Assembly: GCA_024509875.1 (NCBI GenBank)
Contig: JAMPIV010013724.1
Coordinates: 220,001 to 284,000 of the forward strand
Reading direction: 5' to 3'
Source of the DNA: Oreohelix idahoensis
Lineage: Eukaryota > Mollusca > Gastropoda > Stylommatophora > Oreohelicidae
Length of the DNA: 64,000 nt
The position numbers and the translations under genes are program-made. How positions within the stretch are numbered: the stretch's first letter is position 1; every line of letters starts with the position of its first letter. The notes under the pieces are model-generated. The model saw only the letters and a program-made list of their open reading frames with translations, was not told the origin of the DNA and ran no database searches. Of the stretch, positions 21,883-33,330 are shown in pieces.

Positions 21883-21910
21883 TGGGGTCTCGCTCTTGGG
21901 ATTTTGAATC
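21883..21910 (+). other. Primer binding site of element B
   Basis: Five bases after the LTR the sequence reads TGGGGTCTCGCTCTTGGG followed by ATTTTGAATC. It begins with TGG (complement of the tRNA CCA tail) and shares the TGG...CTCG...TTTTGAA layout with the element A modules. It resembles a diverged tRNA-Pro complement; the tRNA identity is inference. Confidence 0.7.
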
Positions 21911-22069
21911 TTTAACTATTAAAAATATTGGGGGTAATTCACTTCAGGGAATATAAGAATTAAAAGGTATCCTTGGGTGGAATTAAATAAGGTTGAGCTC
22001 ACGGTGCCTGTTTTGTCCATTAGAGATTGAATTGTTGGTTAGACATTGTATTAAGTTACATGATAGACA

Positions 22070-23890
22070 ATGGCGGACCTGGCCAAATTTCGATCTGCTG
22101 CGGTTCAGACTGCAAAAGAGTTAGGATTAGATGGGCAAGTTATGGTTGCCTATGTCACAACGGAATGTGACAAATTTATTGAACGCGAAGAAAGAAGATT
22201 AGAAAAAGAAGCCGAAAGAAGGTTAGAGGCTGAAAGGGAAATTAAGAAGTTACAATTTGAAGCTGAGGCTGAGATTAAGAGGTTGCAGATTGAGGCTGAG
22301 ACTAAGAAATTGGAAGCAGAAGAAAGAAGACAGGCTGCAGAAAGGGAAGCAGAAAGAGAAGAGAAGAAAGTAGCTGCAGAAGAAAGAAGATTGACTGCAG
22401 AGAGGGAAGCAGAAAAGGAGGAGAAGAGATTACAAAGGGAACATGAGTTACGACTAAGGGAGTTTGAGTTTCAGGGCCATGCTCCTGAAAATGGTGCCAG
22501 TCCCTTTGCCTCTGATGCTACGGTTACTCAGGGAGCCTCAATCTCAGCTATGAACTTTCATTTAGATCACTTTGTTGAGAAAGACGATGATATTGAGAGC
22601 TATATAAATAGGTACGAACTATTAGCTACCACGTATGGGTTGGAGAGAGAAAGGTGGAGCTTAAAGTTATCTCAGGGACTTCGTGGGGCAGCTTATGAAG
22701 TTTTTGCAAAAATGAGCAGAGGTGATCAGGAAAATTATGACATGCTAAAGCAGGCTCTTTTGTTAAGGTATGAAAAGAATGCAGAATTCTATAGAAAAAA
22801 ATTTAGGAATGCTAAACTACTGTCAGGTGAAACCTATCACCAGTTCTCTGCACGCATAGAGACATACTTGGAGAAATGGACTTCTCTGGGGAAAACCCAA
22901 GATCTTAAGGAAATGGTCCTTATAGAGCAATTAAGAGAGTCCATGGCTCCAGACCTGAGAAAGTTTCTCATGGAACAAGGTGCAGAGAGGCTGGATGAGT
23001 TGCTAAATGTTGCTGAAAGGTATCAAGCAGCTCAAGCCGAGGTAACAGGTAATAAAAAGAAACAGGTGGATAACTTCAGGGCACCACAGAACTTTAATAA
23101 ATTTGATCCTAGGGATCAAAATAAAGGTAAGCACCAATTTGATAGGCCACGGTATGAAAATAAAAATAAATTCCCACAATTCGATGAAAGGAAATATGAT
23201 GAAAGAAAATCTTTCAACCAAGGAAAAAGGTGGTGTAAAAATTGTCAGATGGACAATCATGACACTGACCGTTGCAGAAGGAAACCTGTATATATGGCAA
23301 CCCTTCAGGTCAGGTCGACCTCAAGACAGGAGGAGGATATTATGTTAGATACCACTCCAGAAGAGATGAGGAAGGCACAGGCTGGGGATAAAACACTCAA
23401 GCCTTGTTTCAGAAAATTGTCAACTTGTCATACAACTCCAGGCAAGGGAGATTTCTACATGAAAAACAAGTTGATGTATAGGAAGACTGGAACTAGATCC
23501 CATGGTCACGGACAGCTGGTTCTTCCAAAAAGATACAGGACAGACTTAATAAGGAGCCTACATGTGAAACCAGATGGGGACCATGAGAAGATAGGTACCA
23601 TTATTCAAAAGGTGGCTCACAATTATTATTGGCCCAAAGCAAGATGGGACATTGAAAATTTTGTAGAAAGGTGTAGCATAGCACATGAGGGAACACCCAC
23701 AAGTGGGAACATGGATCAGGACCTGGACACGCCATGGGGCAAAATCAGGCCTGACAATAAAAAGAGATATAAATTTGATAAAGTGGACCAAATGGAATGG
23801 GAAGCCCCTTTTCACGGACAAGCTTCACTTAACTGTTTTACAATGGCCACTATGCGGAGAGTGCAAAAAAGATGTCTTACCCCAGGATAA
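22070..23890 (+). pseudogene. Gag-Pol N-terminal fusion of element B
   Basis: One open frame of 606 codons. It begins MADLAKFRSAAVQTAKELG; residues about 40-150 are a Glu/Lys/Arg coiled coil. The capsid region (SAMNFHLDHFVEKDDDIESY) follows, then a SCAN-like segment at about 239-305 (KEMVLIEQLRESMAPDLRK). A CCHC zinc knuckle, CKNCQMDNHDTDRC, lies at about residues 390-403. The frame then runs straight into pol linker (EEMRKAQAGDKTLKPCFRKL) and an integrase zinc-domain remnant in which the last Cys is replaced (CSIAH). No DTG protease motif is present, so protease was deleted in frame. The last 60 or so residues do not match integrase core. Confidence 0.88.
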
Positions 23891-24121
23891 GCCGACAATC
23901 CCTCAATCGGACTTAAACAAACTGGAGGAAGAAGATGTAGAGAGGAAATCTCTCATCAAGAATTTTAAGAGGGGAGGCAGCCCCAAGAGAAAAATTGGTA
24001 GCGGTCGTTTTGTGCATGAAAATTCTGGGAAGAAAAATCATCACTATAAAGCTTCGAGTGGAAGAGACCATACCGGTGCATGGACAAATAGGTCCACACA
24101 ATTAAAGGTCCATATGTAGCT
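23700..24121 (+). pseudogene. Rearranged integrase-core region of element B
   Basis: Lies where the catalytic core of integrase should be. I find no D,D,E motifs in any plus-strand frame. Frames overlap (22070-23890 and 23685-24119) without recognisable similarity. A fragment IKGPYVALLRTWTDEKAEE just before 24160 marks the return to integrase C-terminal sequence. This suggests deletion and replacement of the core. Confidence 0.6.
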
Positions 24122-25468
24122 TTGTTAAGAACGTGGACTGATGAAAAGGCAGAGGAAAACATTACATCTTCATACCAATATGTGAATGAGCTGACCACTC
24201 GGTTGAAAACTGGCTGGAAACTTGCCAATGAAAATTTGAAACAAGCCAGGAAGAAACATGCTGCCTATTATAACAGGAAGGCGAAAGACAGAAATTTGGC
24301 TGTGGGAGAGAAGGTACTGCTTCTTTTGCCCGGGAGTCAAAATAAGTTACAAATTGGATGGCAGGGTCCATATACAGTTCTAGAGAAGGTGTCTAGAACA
24401 AATTATAAGATAGATAAGAAGGGGAAAGAAAAAATCTATCATGTGAATCTCCTGAAGAAATATTTGGAAAGAGAACATCAGGAAGAGACACACTTGTTGA
24501 CCTTGTCCATCGCCATGGAGATGAAAAAGGAACCACTTTCATCATTTGAATATCCATTACACCCCTGTGAGACAGCAGCACAGGTGAAAATCAGTACACA
24601 TTTAACGAAAACTCAGAAAGAGAGAGTGCAACAGGTTCTAAATAATCATGCAGAGGTGTTAACAGACCGACCAGGGCATACAAACCTATTGGAATATGAT
24701 ATGAAATTAATAGACTCCACACCTGTCTGTATGAAACCATATTCGATTCCGTTTGCTAAGGAAAAAGCTTTGAAGGAAGAGATAGACTATCTGTTGAAGG
24801 AAGGAATTATTTCGCACAGTGAGTCTTCGTATAGTTCCGGTGTTGTACTTTTAAGGAAGCCCTCTGGAGAACATAGACTCTGTATAGATTACAGGAGACT
24901 GAATGCTATTACAGAAGGACAGGTGGATCCATTGCCGGATACAAATCAGCTGTTTGCCAGACTAAATAAAGCTAAATATTTCTCAAAAGTGGATCTGAGT
25001 AAAGGATACTATCAGATTCCAGTAAAGCCTGAGGTTAGACCATACCTAGCTTTTAGTACCTCAGAAGGACACTATGAGTTTAATAGATTGCCATTTGGAT
25101 TGAAGAATGCGCCTAGTGTCTTCTCTAGAATGATGAGAAAATTATTGGATCCTCTGAATAATCCCTGTATAACAAATTTTATGGATGATATCCTTATAGC
25201 AACAGAAACATTTGAGGAACACATTGACTCTCTGAACATGCTGTTTGATCGACGTAGGGAGGCAAATTTAACAGCCCGACCAACCAAATGTTGCGTTGGA
25301 TGTAAAGAATTGGAATTTTTGGGACACACAGTTTATCAGGGAAACATGACCCCTGACCCAAAGAATTTAGAGAAACTACAGAAAGCCCCGAGACCACAAA
25401 CCAAGAAGGACGTGAGATCCTTTGTCTCATTATGTGGTTTCTACCAGAAGTATATCAAAAAACTTTAA
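24122..25468 (+). pseudogene. Integrase C-terminus and reverse transcriptase of element B
   Basis: The first 120 or so residues are the integrase C-terminal module (KVLLLLPGSQNKLQIGWQGP, YHVNLLKKYLERE). RT follows in the same frame: EGIISHSESSYSSGVVLLRK, CIDYRRLNAI, FSKVDLSKGYYQIPV, LPFGLKNAPSVFSRMM, NFMDDILIA (catalytic DD at about 25180-25190) and ELEFLGHTVYQG. RT directly after integrase confirms the Gmr1 order. The frame ends at a frameshift in an A-run near 25456-25464. The ATG at 24122 is internal to integrase. Confidence 0.92.
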
Positions 25469-26021
25469 TTCCATATGTGCACCTTTAACGGAATTGACAC
25501 GTAAAGGACTTCCAGATCGCATTACATGGACACCACAATGTGAAATGACTTACCAAGAATTGAAGGAAAAGCTCACAAGTAAACCCATTTTGAAATTACC
25601 TGACTTAAGTCAAGAATTCATAGTAAGGACGGATGCAAGTAATATTGGGTTAGGTGCAACTTTACTACAGAAATCAGATACATTGGATGGGGAATTAAGC
25701 CCAGTGGCATATGCTAGCAGAAAGTTGAATAAAGCTGAAATCAACTACTCAACTAGCGAAAAAGAATGTCTTGCAGTAATATGGGCAATAAAGAAATTCA
25801 ATATTTATCTATATGGGAAGGCATTTAAGTTGCAAACTGACCACAAACCTTTATCGTTTTTAGCACAGGCTAAGCATGAGAACTCTAGGTTACTCCGATG
25901 GTCTTTGCTTCTGGCTCCATATAATTTTAGCATTGAATATATATCTGGAAAAACCAATCTGGGAGCGGATTTTTTAAGCCGCCATCCGTGTGATGAGAAT
26001 CACCGTAAACCCCAGAAATAA
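25422..26021 (+). pseudogene. RT thumb and RNase H of element B
   Basis: Continues from the preceding frame after a shift: NSICAPLTELTRKGLPDRI, then RNase H with VRTDASNIGLGATLLQ (first Asp), NYSTSEKECLAVIWAIKKF (Glu) and LQTDHKPLSFL (Asp). It ends KTNLGADFLSRHP, the usual end of a Ty3 RNase H. The stop is at 26019-26021. No integrase follows, so the domain order is clear. Confidence 0.92.
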
Positions 26022-26074
26022 TAATAAATTTCTCTATGTGTATATAGAATAAAGGACTGACATATAATGTCTGT

Positions 26075-26088
26075 TTTAAGAGGGGAGG
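26075..26088 (+). other. Polypurine tract of element B
   Basis: TTTAAGAGGGGAGG immediately upstream of the 3' LTR; primer for plus-strand synthesis. Confidence 0.8.
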
Positions 26089-28123
26089 TGTCATGGAATA
26101 TTCTAATCCACATATATAAATTATTAGGTAAATATGAAGCCTAACAAATAAAATTAATAAAGAGAAGAGCAATGGTAAAATGACAGTGCTGTCACAAGGA
26201 ATGTACTCGAAATCCCCTTTGTTTTCTGCTTCGTCTGCAAATTGTAACGCTTTCACGTTGATATAAAAGCTTACTGTATTATTACCCGCCTTCTTCAATG
26301 AAACGTGTGCTGTATTTCTTGGAAAAAACATTGAGACGTACTGCGTAATGACCTAAATTAATCCTAACATTAATTATACTGCGTTACCAAAACGAACGAA
26401 CAGATGGACTAAAGGGATAAAAAGAGAAGGGAGAGGCAGAAAGCCGAACACTAAACCCGCTTCGCGCGATACACAATTACTACCATCACGCGTGTAAGTC
26501 TACATGCACTAATTTTTTTTCAGACGGACAGTGATAAAATACACTACCCTTTCCCAGAGTTAGGTTTATAAATCATAACAGACTCTTATTAGAAAAGACA
26601 ACATTATATGGGTTTACGTTTGAACACATAACAGTACCCAGACAGCACATCTTCCAAACAGGAGGTAGAAGAAATTGCATATTTTGAACGCAGCCACGTA
26701 GCTCCTTTAAATTAGTATTATTGGGTTCCTTAGGGCTTGCTGACAAATAATATGTAAAACGTTACGCCAATAGTCCAGGAATTAATAAATTATACCCAAA
26801 ATAAAATATTGGGGGTGCCTGACAGCATAAAATCATTTCTGCTCATAAAATTTTTTTTTTATAACGTGTTTGAAAAAACCTTACGTTACATAAATAGCCT
26901 ACCATGTAAACTCCAAATTGATTGGAGCGCAACAAATGAAAGCCTAACCACGATTGGTCGGGCTATAAATACTATCTTGGTTGTTGGGGGAGACGGGAAA
27001 AGATAACATTTTTTCAAACACTTGTCGAAACGTGGCTCATTGGCCAGTCTCGCTGATATACACACTTGGGAGCGTTAGTTCGAGACCACTAATTCAAATA
27101 AGCTTGATAAAGCGACAGTACGTTGAAGCCAGCTCACATTTTTGCTAAAATAAAAGCCTGGAACATAGGCAGAACGGAATTTGTGCCAGTTTGTGCCAGA
27201 ATTCATTGCTAATCAACGTATCTGTGTTTATTTCCATGAAATTGTGGGACAGTGGTCTTGATGGTAGTGAGCAGCACCTGGTCAGAGATTTGCTGAATCC
27301 AGAGTCGGACAGCATACTCCTTGGTCTTTTTAGCTATCAGTGAGGTGTCTCCTGAGCCCAGAGGAGAATTCGAGCAGAGGAGTCCTCTCCTGCCGCCATC
27401 ACTCAAGATAAGCAGAGTTGGCCAGCTGAGCTCAACATTATGTCCCCTCATCTTGAAATAACTTTATAAAAATACCATTCAGAGGGGGAATTTACTTGTC
27501 TTAAAATCAGGAACTGTGAACATCTCCAATAATAGTCCCTAAAGACAAACTATTGAAGTCATGATGACCAATACCAACAGAGCTTGAACAAAACAAAACC
27601 AGTATTACCTCATTTTACTACTACACAACTGACACACATAGAACATTTGTAATAATATATGTCACTACTATATTCATATTAAATACATTCTGTACATAAC
27701 TTGTAATTTAAATTGATTGTGATTCCTGATTCCCTTGTAGTTGAATCAGGACACATATTCATTCATGCCAGTAATGAATACATATTGTTATTTGAAAGTT
27801 ATCAGTGCCTCCTTTAAGATATTCTCATAGAGTGTTATATGTATGTGAGTGTCACAGTGTTGTCAATAGTAGTGGATTACATTAAATTGTTTATCTGTCT
27901 GTTGTTGTGACTTACACTTCACCATACACATACCCTAGACACAAAACGTAGTCACCACACTATTCCAGAATAATTCTGACTGAGATATATAGATATGTGG
28001 CAGCAAGTAAGGTTATATATATAATATACTACTCTTATTAGATATATATATATACCTTCACAGCTGATCTCAGTCAGTACACTAAGTCCCTTATAAATAT
28101 CTATAACATCCCACTTCACCACA
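26089..28123 (+). repeat. 3' LTR of element B
   Basis: 2.03 kb copy of 19846-21877 with few differences. Retains the TATA-like CTATAAATA near 26963-26971. Followed by the GTGGG target duplication. Confidence 0.95.
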
Positions 28124-28128
28124 GTGGG

Positions 28129-28962
28129 GTACTGGAAGATGAGACAGGTCTATATTTCAGAGCTGGCATTTGCTGATGATGTTGCCCTGATTGCTAAATC
28201 AGAGGCACATCTCCAATCCAACCTGCAAGTCTGGAAGGAAGAGCTGGAGAAGAGAGGGATGGTCATAAGCAGCTCTAAAGTAAAATCCATGGTGATATCA
28301 CGAGAAGAAAGAAGACATCAGATTAAGCTGGGAGGACAGGTCCTGGAGCAGGTCGACCACTTTAAATACCTCGGAGCTATTATAGACCAAAAGGGAGGCA
28401 TCAAAGAAGAGTTGGCAACTCGAAAAAAGCAGCTGGGAGACTTTTTCAGGCCATAAATCGAGGATTCCTCAGCAAGAGAGAGGTTGGTAAGAAAACGAAG
28501 ATGGCTGTATACCGCTCCACCTATGTCCCAGTCTTGACATATGGATGCGAGTCATGGGCAATGACTACAACCCATAAAAGCCAGATCCAAACCTCAGAAA
28601 TGAGGTATCTGAGGAAGGTGGTTGAAGTAACAAGAAGAGACATGGTACGCAACCAGACGATACGTCAAGGCCTAAAATGCCACCCCCTACAGACCCAAGT
28701 AGAACAGTCCCAACTAAGATGGTTTGGCCATGTCTGCAGAATGGGAGAAGATCGGCTACCACGACAAGCATGGGAAACAAAGAGCCAAGGATCCAGACCC
28801 CGAGGACGACCCAGAGTCCGCTGGGAGGACAACATTAAACAATCTTTGAAGGACCGAGGACTAGAATGGAACCAGGCCAGGAGGAAGACAGCCGATAGAA
28901 TAGTCTGGCGCTCTCTCTTCCAAACCTCTACACCTCACGGTAGAAGGGGAACGACTAAGTAA
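28129..28962 (+). pseudogene. RTE-A reverse transcriptase, C-terminal half
   Basis: Resumes RT after element B. ISELAFADDVALIAKS holds the catalytic Asp pair (near 28166-28180), followed by HFKYLGAIIDQKGGIKEEL. A frameshift near 28440 separates this from TYVPVLTYGCESWAMTTTHK and the C-terminal region ending FQTSTPHGRRGTTK at 28962. The (TAAG)n tail follows the stop. The 15457-15722 fragment is a second copy of this end. Confidence 0.92.
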
Positions 28963-28983
28963 GTAAGTAAGTAAAACCAAGTG

Positions 28984-29246
28984 TAAAGGACAATAGTTAT
29001 CAAGAAACAATACAAAAGATAAAATAAAATGGACAAATACTAATATAAATTAAAATCAGCAACTGCTAAAGACATTAGCTATTTAAATTGAATACAAAAT
29101 TAAAAAATAAAATGACACTAAATACCCCAATTATAACCAAATTCCAGGTTGAACGGGGTAGACCAAGATGGAACGAGAAGAGGCATAACGGTCAGCTGTT
29201 AAGTGCCCGCTCTCCACCCATCACCTCATCAAAACAACAACAACAA
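28984..29246 (+). other. 3' UTR and (CAA)n tail of the outer I/Jockey-like element
   Basis: AT-rich, closely matching 29930-30206. Ends with TTAAGTGCCCGCTCTCCACC, then about five CAA units and ATAA. This is the rest of the 3' UTR that began at 17420 before RTE-A inserted. Confidence 0.85.
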
Positions 29247-30206
29247 CATAAGACCACATAGGTATAGCTGGTAACGCGTTGGCAGACCAGAACGCCAAGA
29301 ATGGAAGAATGAGTAAAAACAATATAAGAGCAGGACTGGGATGGTCGGAGATCAAGAGCCAAGTGAAGCTAACTATAAACGAGAAATGGAAGACAACATG
29401 GAAGAACAGTAGAAAAGGCAGACACGCGTTCAAACTGCTGAAAGAACCAACAAGGACGTGCCAGGTCAAAGAAGAATTAAAGATCCCATCGAACAGAAAA
29501 CTCTGGCGTCTCCGTCTCGGTGCAGCATACTTTATGATAGAGGAACCACACTGCCAAGAATGTCAGGAAGAGAATGACATAGACCACTACCTGATCCACT
29601 GTAAAAAGTACGAACAACAAAGGCTAGAATTTTAAAACTTACTATAGAAGTCACAATATAGGCATGACAGGTGATAAGGTTTTAAGTACAGATGCCCCAG
29701 GAGATGCCCAATCAATACTTAAAAGATATATACATAAAACAAAGGAAAACATATAAGGTTAGTACATCAGGAAAGACATTCAACCAATTAGAAATTAAGC
29801 AACAAAAACTAACAAATCATTAAAAAAATAAAACCAGAAAAATTAGCAAACCCCTTAACTACTCACATAACAAGGAAAGGCAAAGAGATTTAAAAAAAAC
29901 AAAAAAAAACACTAATACAAATTAAAACCAAGTGCAAAGGACAATAGTTTTCTATATACTACAATACAAAAAACTGAAAATAAAATGACAAATATAATAT
30001 AAATTAAAACCAGCAACTGCAAAAGACAATAGTTATTCAAACTTAATACAAAATTAGTAAATAAAATGACACTAAATACCCCAATTATAACCAATTTTCA
30101 GGTTGAACAGGGTTGACCAAGATGGAACGAGAAGAGACAATAATGGTCAGCTGTTAAGTGCCCGCTCTCCACCCATCACCGTTTCAAAACAACAACAACA
30201 ACATAA
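29247..30206 (+). mobile_element. Second I/Jockey-like copy, 5'-truncated
   Basis: Begins directly after the tail of the first copy, inside RNase H (DHIGIAGNALADQNAK). It carries the C-terminal ORF2 region (29279-29635, with CQECQEENDIDHYLIHC, a CCHC-like motif), a 3' UTR and a (CAA)n tail at about 30186-30199. Tail-to-head adjacency of two copies of one family suggests either insertion at a preferred site near the tail or a tandem transcript. Confidence 0.85.
29279..29635 (+). pseudogene. ORF2 C-terminal region of second I/Jockey-like copy
   Basis: 118 codons. The RNase H end gives AD and NAK just before and at the start. TWKNSRKGRHAFKLLKEPTR follows, then LRLGAAYFMIEEPHCQECQE and the Cys/His motif. 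This region is common to ORF2 proteins of the I and Jockey groups and may bind nucleic acid. The ATG is internal because the copy is truncated. Confidence 0.82.
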
Positions 30207-32839
30207 GGCCTCTCTTCTGGCACGCTCTTCTTGTACGCCTTCTTCGGGTACACCCTCTTCGGATACAGCTCTTCTGGCATGTGAGCAGACATGTATTATT
30301 CTTCCAACTGTCAAGACACGTGGCTGTAACCTCCACCATCATCTGTGGTACCAGATGTGACTGTCAAGGGGACATCAGTAACGACTTTTGTCGACCATTC
30401 AGCCTACATCACGTAATTGTGATGCAATCTGTTCGGATGTAGTGACGCTGTTAACTCTCTAGAACACGACCAGTGATATAGTCAAAGTTTTGTGCAGTAG
30501 AAAAGTGACAATGTCTGACATTCTTCGCAAATTAGAGATCGTGTGGGAGTTTAAATTTACAAGGTGTACAGAGACATCTTTGTACAGAAAATTAGCTTAC
30601 AAACTGATAAAAGAATACTCCCTGGTGGTAGCCCGGTGTCGTGTTTTGGTCTGTCTTACACCACGGTCATATTTACCGCACGCAATACTATAAGAAAACG
30701 GACCGATACAAATAGCCAATGAAAACGCTCCTTTTTCTAGTGAGTATAAGGAAACCTTTTTAGGCGTAACATAGAGGCCCTTTTTGTGTAAATGAAAGTA
30801 CGAAGTTATTTAATTTCTTAAAGATTAAAGATGTTTAAAAGAAAAGGTATAGTTAGTTTAACAACGGGAATGTTACTTAAGAGGTAGGTATAAAGACTTC
30901 TTCGAATAGTAGTTCATTTAAAGAGAAAAATCGTTTAAATTGACATCTATACATCAGGGTAGTCCCAAATTTAGTTAGTTAAAGTCTGCATAGATTTAAA
31001 TGCATTTTGCTAACTAAACAATTATTAGATAGAACTGTAGAGATAAATTCACAGTATAATTCTAACTTAACATGATCAAAATCGGTTCAGAATTAAGAGA
31101 GATAATAAATATTAAAAATTTTGCACATTGTACAAGCAGGCAAAAGATGTCTCGTTTTTGGATTCCTAACACCGGTTTTTGGCCGTGTTCTCCGATACGG
31201 GAGAGCGACGGTATAAAAGTCCTTGAACTTGGTGGATTTGGAGCCACAACTTTTTTAAACACTAAGCAATACAGAAGAGAGCGGCAAAAGTGTGCTGTCC
31301 AATATTTTTGCCACTGCATCTGCGTAGCAGACCTAAATACCTTTTGACAGCCTGTTACAGCTTATGTGTATTTGCCTGAGGGTTTTATCCTGCAATGACC
31401 AAGAGTCTTCGAGACATTCAATTCTGAGGAACTCTGTTGGTGCAAACGTTCTCAATATACCTAGAATGACACACCCTGTTGTTTCCCAGCCCGGAGATCC
31501 AGACCCTGTGTGATCCTGGCTATATTTGGATGCTGCTCATTTTTTTCAGATAAGTGGAAACAAAATTCCACTGGCCAGCCTATCCAGAACAGTAAAAAAA
31601 AAAAATAAAAACACAAATAACAAAAACAGTGTGAGTGATGACTCATGAAGGACTTTAATAAACTATTACCAACTTTACAGTCCAGTGAAAATAACAACTA
31701 TCTATGTGAAATAAATAATTGACATTTGAAATATAACTGTATCATATTTAACTATTGTGGAAATGAACATTCCATACTTATTTATTTCTATTATGTAAAA
31801 AGCATTTGAATTCTTTATCATTTTCCTAACCGAAAAGAGAAACGGTATAGGATCAATAAATTATAAATAGATATATAATCAGTCTTACTTAATTATTTAA
31901 ATTGAGTTAAGGTTCTGTTAGTTACATATATCTATTACATATTTAATTAACTCATTAATCCCCTAGCAGAGTCAATACAAAACTACTAACCATTATTCAA
32001 TGGAGGATCTTGAGAGGTAGCACTTAGACCTTCAGTAACAGACACTATCATCATACTTGAAGGTTTATACAGCTTGACCCTACCTTTGATTGTCGGTATA
32101 CCCTTGCTCTTTTCAGAGAAGGGGGTATTTCTCATAAGACCAGTCTCTTATCTGGCACTATCCTGGTATCATCTGATACATCTTTTTGTCCAGGATATCT
32201 TTCATTTTATAACATCTGAACCTCTCGTGACACCCGGTTCACCATGAACATTCAGTTACAACTAGATACGATTAGATACAGCTAGAGATAGTTTGATGCA
32301 GCTAGATGAAGCTAGAGAAACATTTGTCGATCATGACCAGGGAAAAAGGACAGAGAGAGAAAGATATGTGTGCTCTATCAACAGCAGTTTATCTGTAAAT
32401 ACGTCCATCTAAGGAACTTAAATAAAGTTCGAAAAACCCATGGCTTTAGAGTACGTAAACTACGTGAATGTTCGTTTTGTCTGAAAGTGAAAACAAAGTA
32501 TACTTTAAATTAGTATCTCTGAAGAAAAAGAGAACTTGGTTGACTATACGAATTACGAGACGGCACAGACCGTCGATGTTAACTGCCTAGTCAAACTTTT
32601 TTTTTTTTTTTTTTTTTTTTGCAATTGTGCTTATTCCTACATCTGTTCTCGCTAGTTTGCTGACAGCTCCAAAAAAGGTCAGTCCTTAAAAGGATTACTA
32701 GCGGAATTGTGGATCCTTGTGCATTTTTGGCCTGCTGAGTCTGTGTGTTTACGTCTCGTGTCTACGTCTTGCGTCGTCTTCCTTGGCTGTACCTGGTTTA
32801 AGACTTTTTCGATGATGATTGGAAGCAGACCCTCTAGGA
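30207..32839. other. Unassigned sequence
   Basis: No gene or element recognised in 2.6 kb. A run of imperfect CTCTTCTGG/CCTTCTTCGG repeats is at about 30213-30280, and a 24-base T-tract at 32597-32620. The frames at 31072-31347 and 31062-31319 overlap on opposite strands and look random. Confidence 0.55.
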
Positions 32840-33322
32840 CAAGGGTCAGCATCCGATCGATTTTGCTCTACTGGTAGATCCCAGAAGTTCATTTGGTAGA
32901 TCTCAGTGTGGCAGAAAAAAGGGGGTGGGGAGGTATTTTTTGTTATTGCCTAGGTAAATTGCGGACTAGCCGTTTCCATCGGGGACTTAAAAGTGTGGTG
33001 TCCCCATGTTTAAAGGTACTTTCACAACATTCCTAGTGAAAACCTGCATTCTACCTTACCAAAAGTCACTTTATTCGTGACCTGCTTAAGATAGGAAGCC
33101 ATCTTTTGTTGGAGGTGAAGTTAACATTAGGTACGAGTAAAATATCAGTTAGTTTGAATTTTGTACTGCTCTGTCGATGAAATTGCAGAGAAAAGTTACA
33201 ATAAGGCTGCAGATTCTAAGTACTCAGAAACCTGAAAACAGACACGATTTTAGCAAGGACGATCTTTAGAGAGTTCAGTGGTTCTAAAGTAGATTCCCGC
33301 AGCTATTGGTTGCCGCCCGCTG
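32840..33322. mobile_element. hAT-type MITE
   Basis: Begins CAAGGGTCAGCATCC and ends GGTTGCCGCCCGCTG, whose complement is CAGCGGGCGGCAACC. The ends match at 10 of 15 positions and both approach the common hAT terminus CAGSGGTCGGCAACC. A perfect 8-bp target duplication CTCTAGGA (32832-32839 and 33323-33330) has the length diagnostic of hAT. No transposase frame, so non-autonomous. Confidence 0.85.
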
Positions 33323-33330
33323 CTCTAGGA

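Larger units (their letters stand above)
19846..28123 (+). mobile_element. Ty3-type (Gmr1-like) LTR retrotransposon B
   Basis: An 8.3-kb element with LTRs 19846-21877 and 26089-28123 and a perfect 5-bp target duplication GTGGG (19841-19845 and 28124-28128). The order is LTR, primer binding site, gag with zinc knuckle, integrase zinc-domain remnant, scrambled region, integrase C-terminus, RT, RNase H, polypurine tract, LTR. Integrase before RT is the Gmr1 order. Protease is missing and the integrase core is not recognisable, so the copy is defective. Near-identical LTRs indicate recent insertion. Confidence 0.95.
17573..28971 (+). mobile_element. RTE-type non-LTR element RTE-A, split by Ty3 element B
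   Basis: Two parts, 17573-19845 and 28124-28971, join across element B. The element has a 5' UTR, an apurinic-type endonuclease, RT and C-terminal region, and a (TAAG)n tail (about 28954-28971). A perfect 12-bp target duplication TAAAACCAAGTG flanks it (17561-17572 and 28972-28983). The 5' end (GCCGGTCCCAAGCCCGGAT, near 17585) resembles the conserved start of many RTE elements of fish and invertebrates, as I recall them. The total without element B is about 3.1 kb, a typical full length. Several frameshifts make it inactive. Confidence 0.93.
13677..29246 (+). mobile_element. I/Jockey-like non-LTR element, 5'-truncated, multiply interrupted
   Basis: Fragments at 13706-14604, 16939-17572 and 28972-29246 join into one plus-strand element: RT C-terminus, RNase H, C-terminal Cys/His motif, AT-rich 3' UTR and a (CAA)n-type tail (about 29227-29241). 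It is broken by a solo LTR (14605-16933) and by RTE-A (17573-28971). A (CAA)n run at 13677-13705 marks the left end. The motif ATAAGACCAC lies just left of that run (13667-13676) and again after the right tail (29243-29252), a candidate target duplication, though part of it (ATAAG) also follows the tail of the neighbouring copy. Grouping as I/Jockey-like rests on RT followed by RNase H. Confidence 0.8.
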
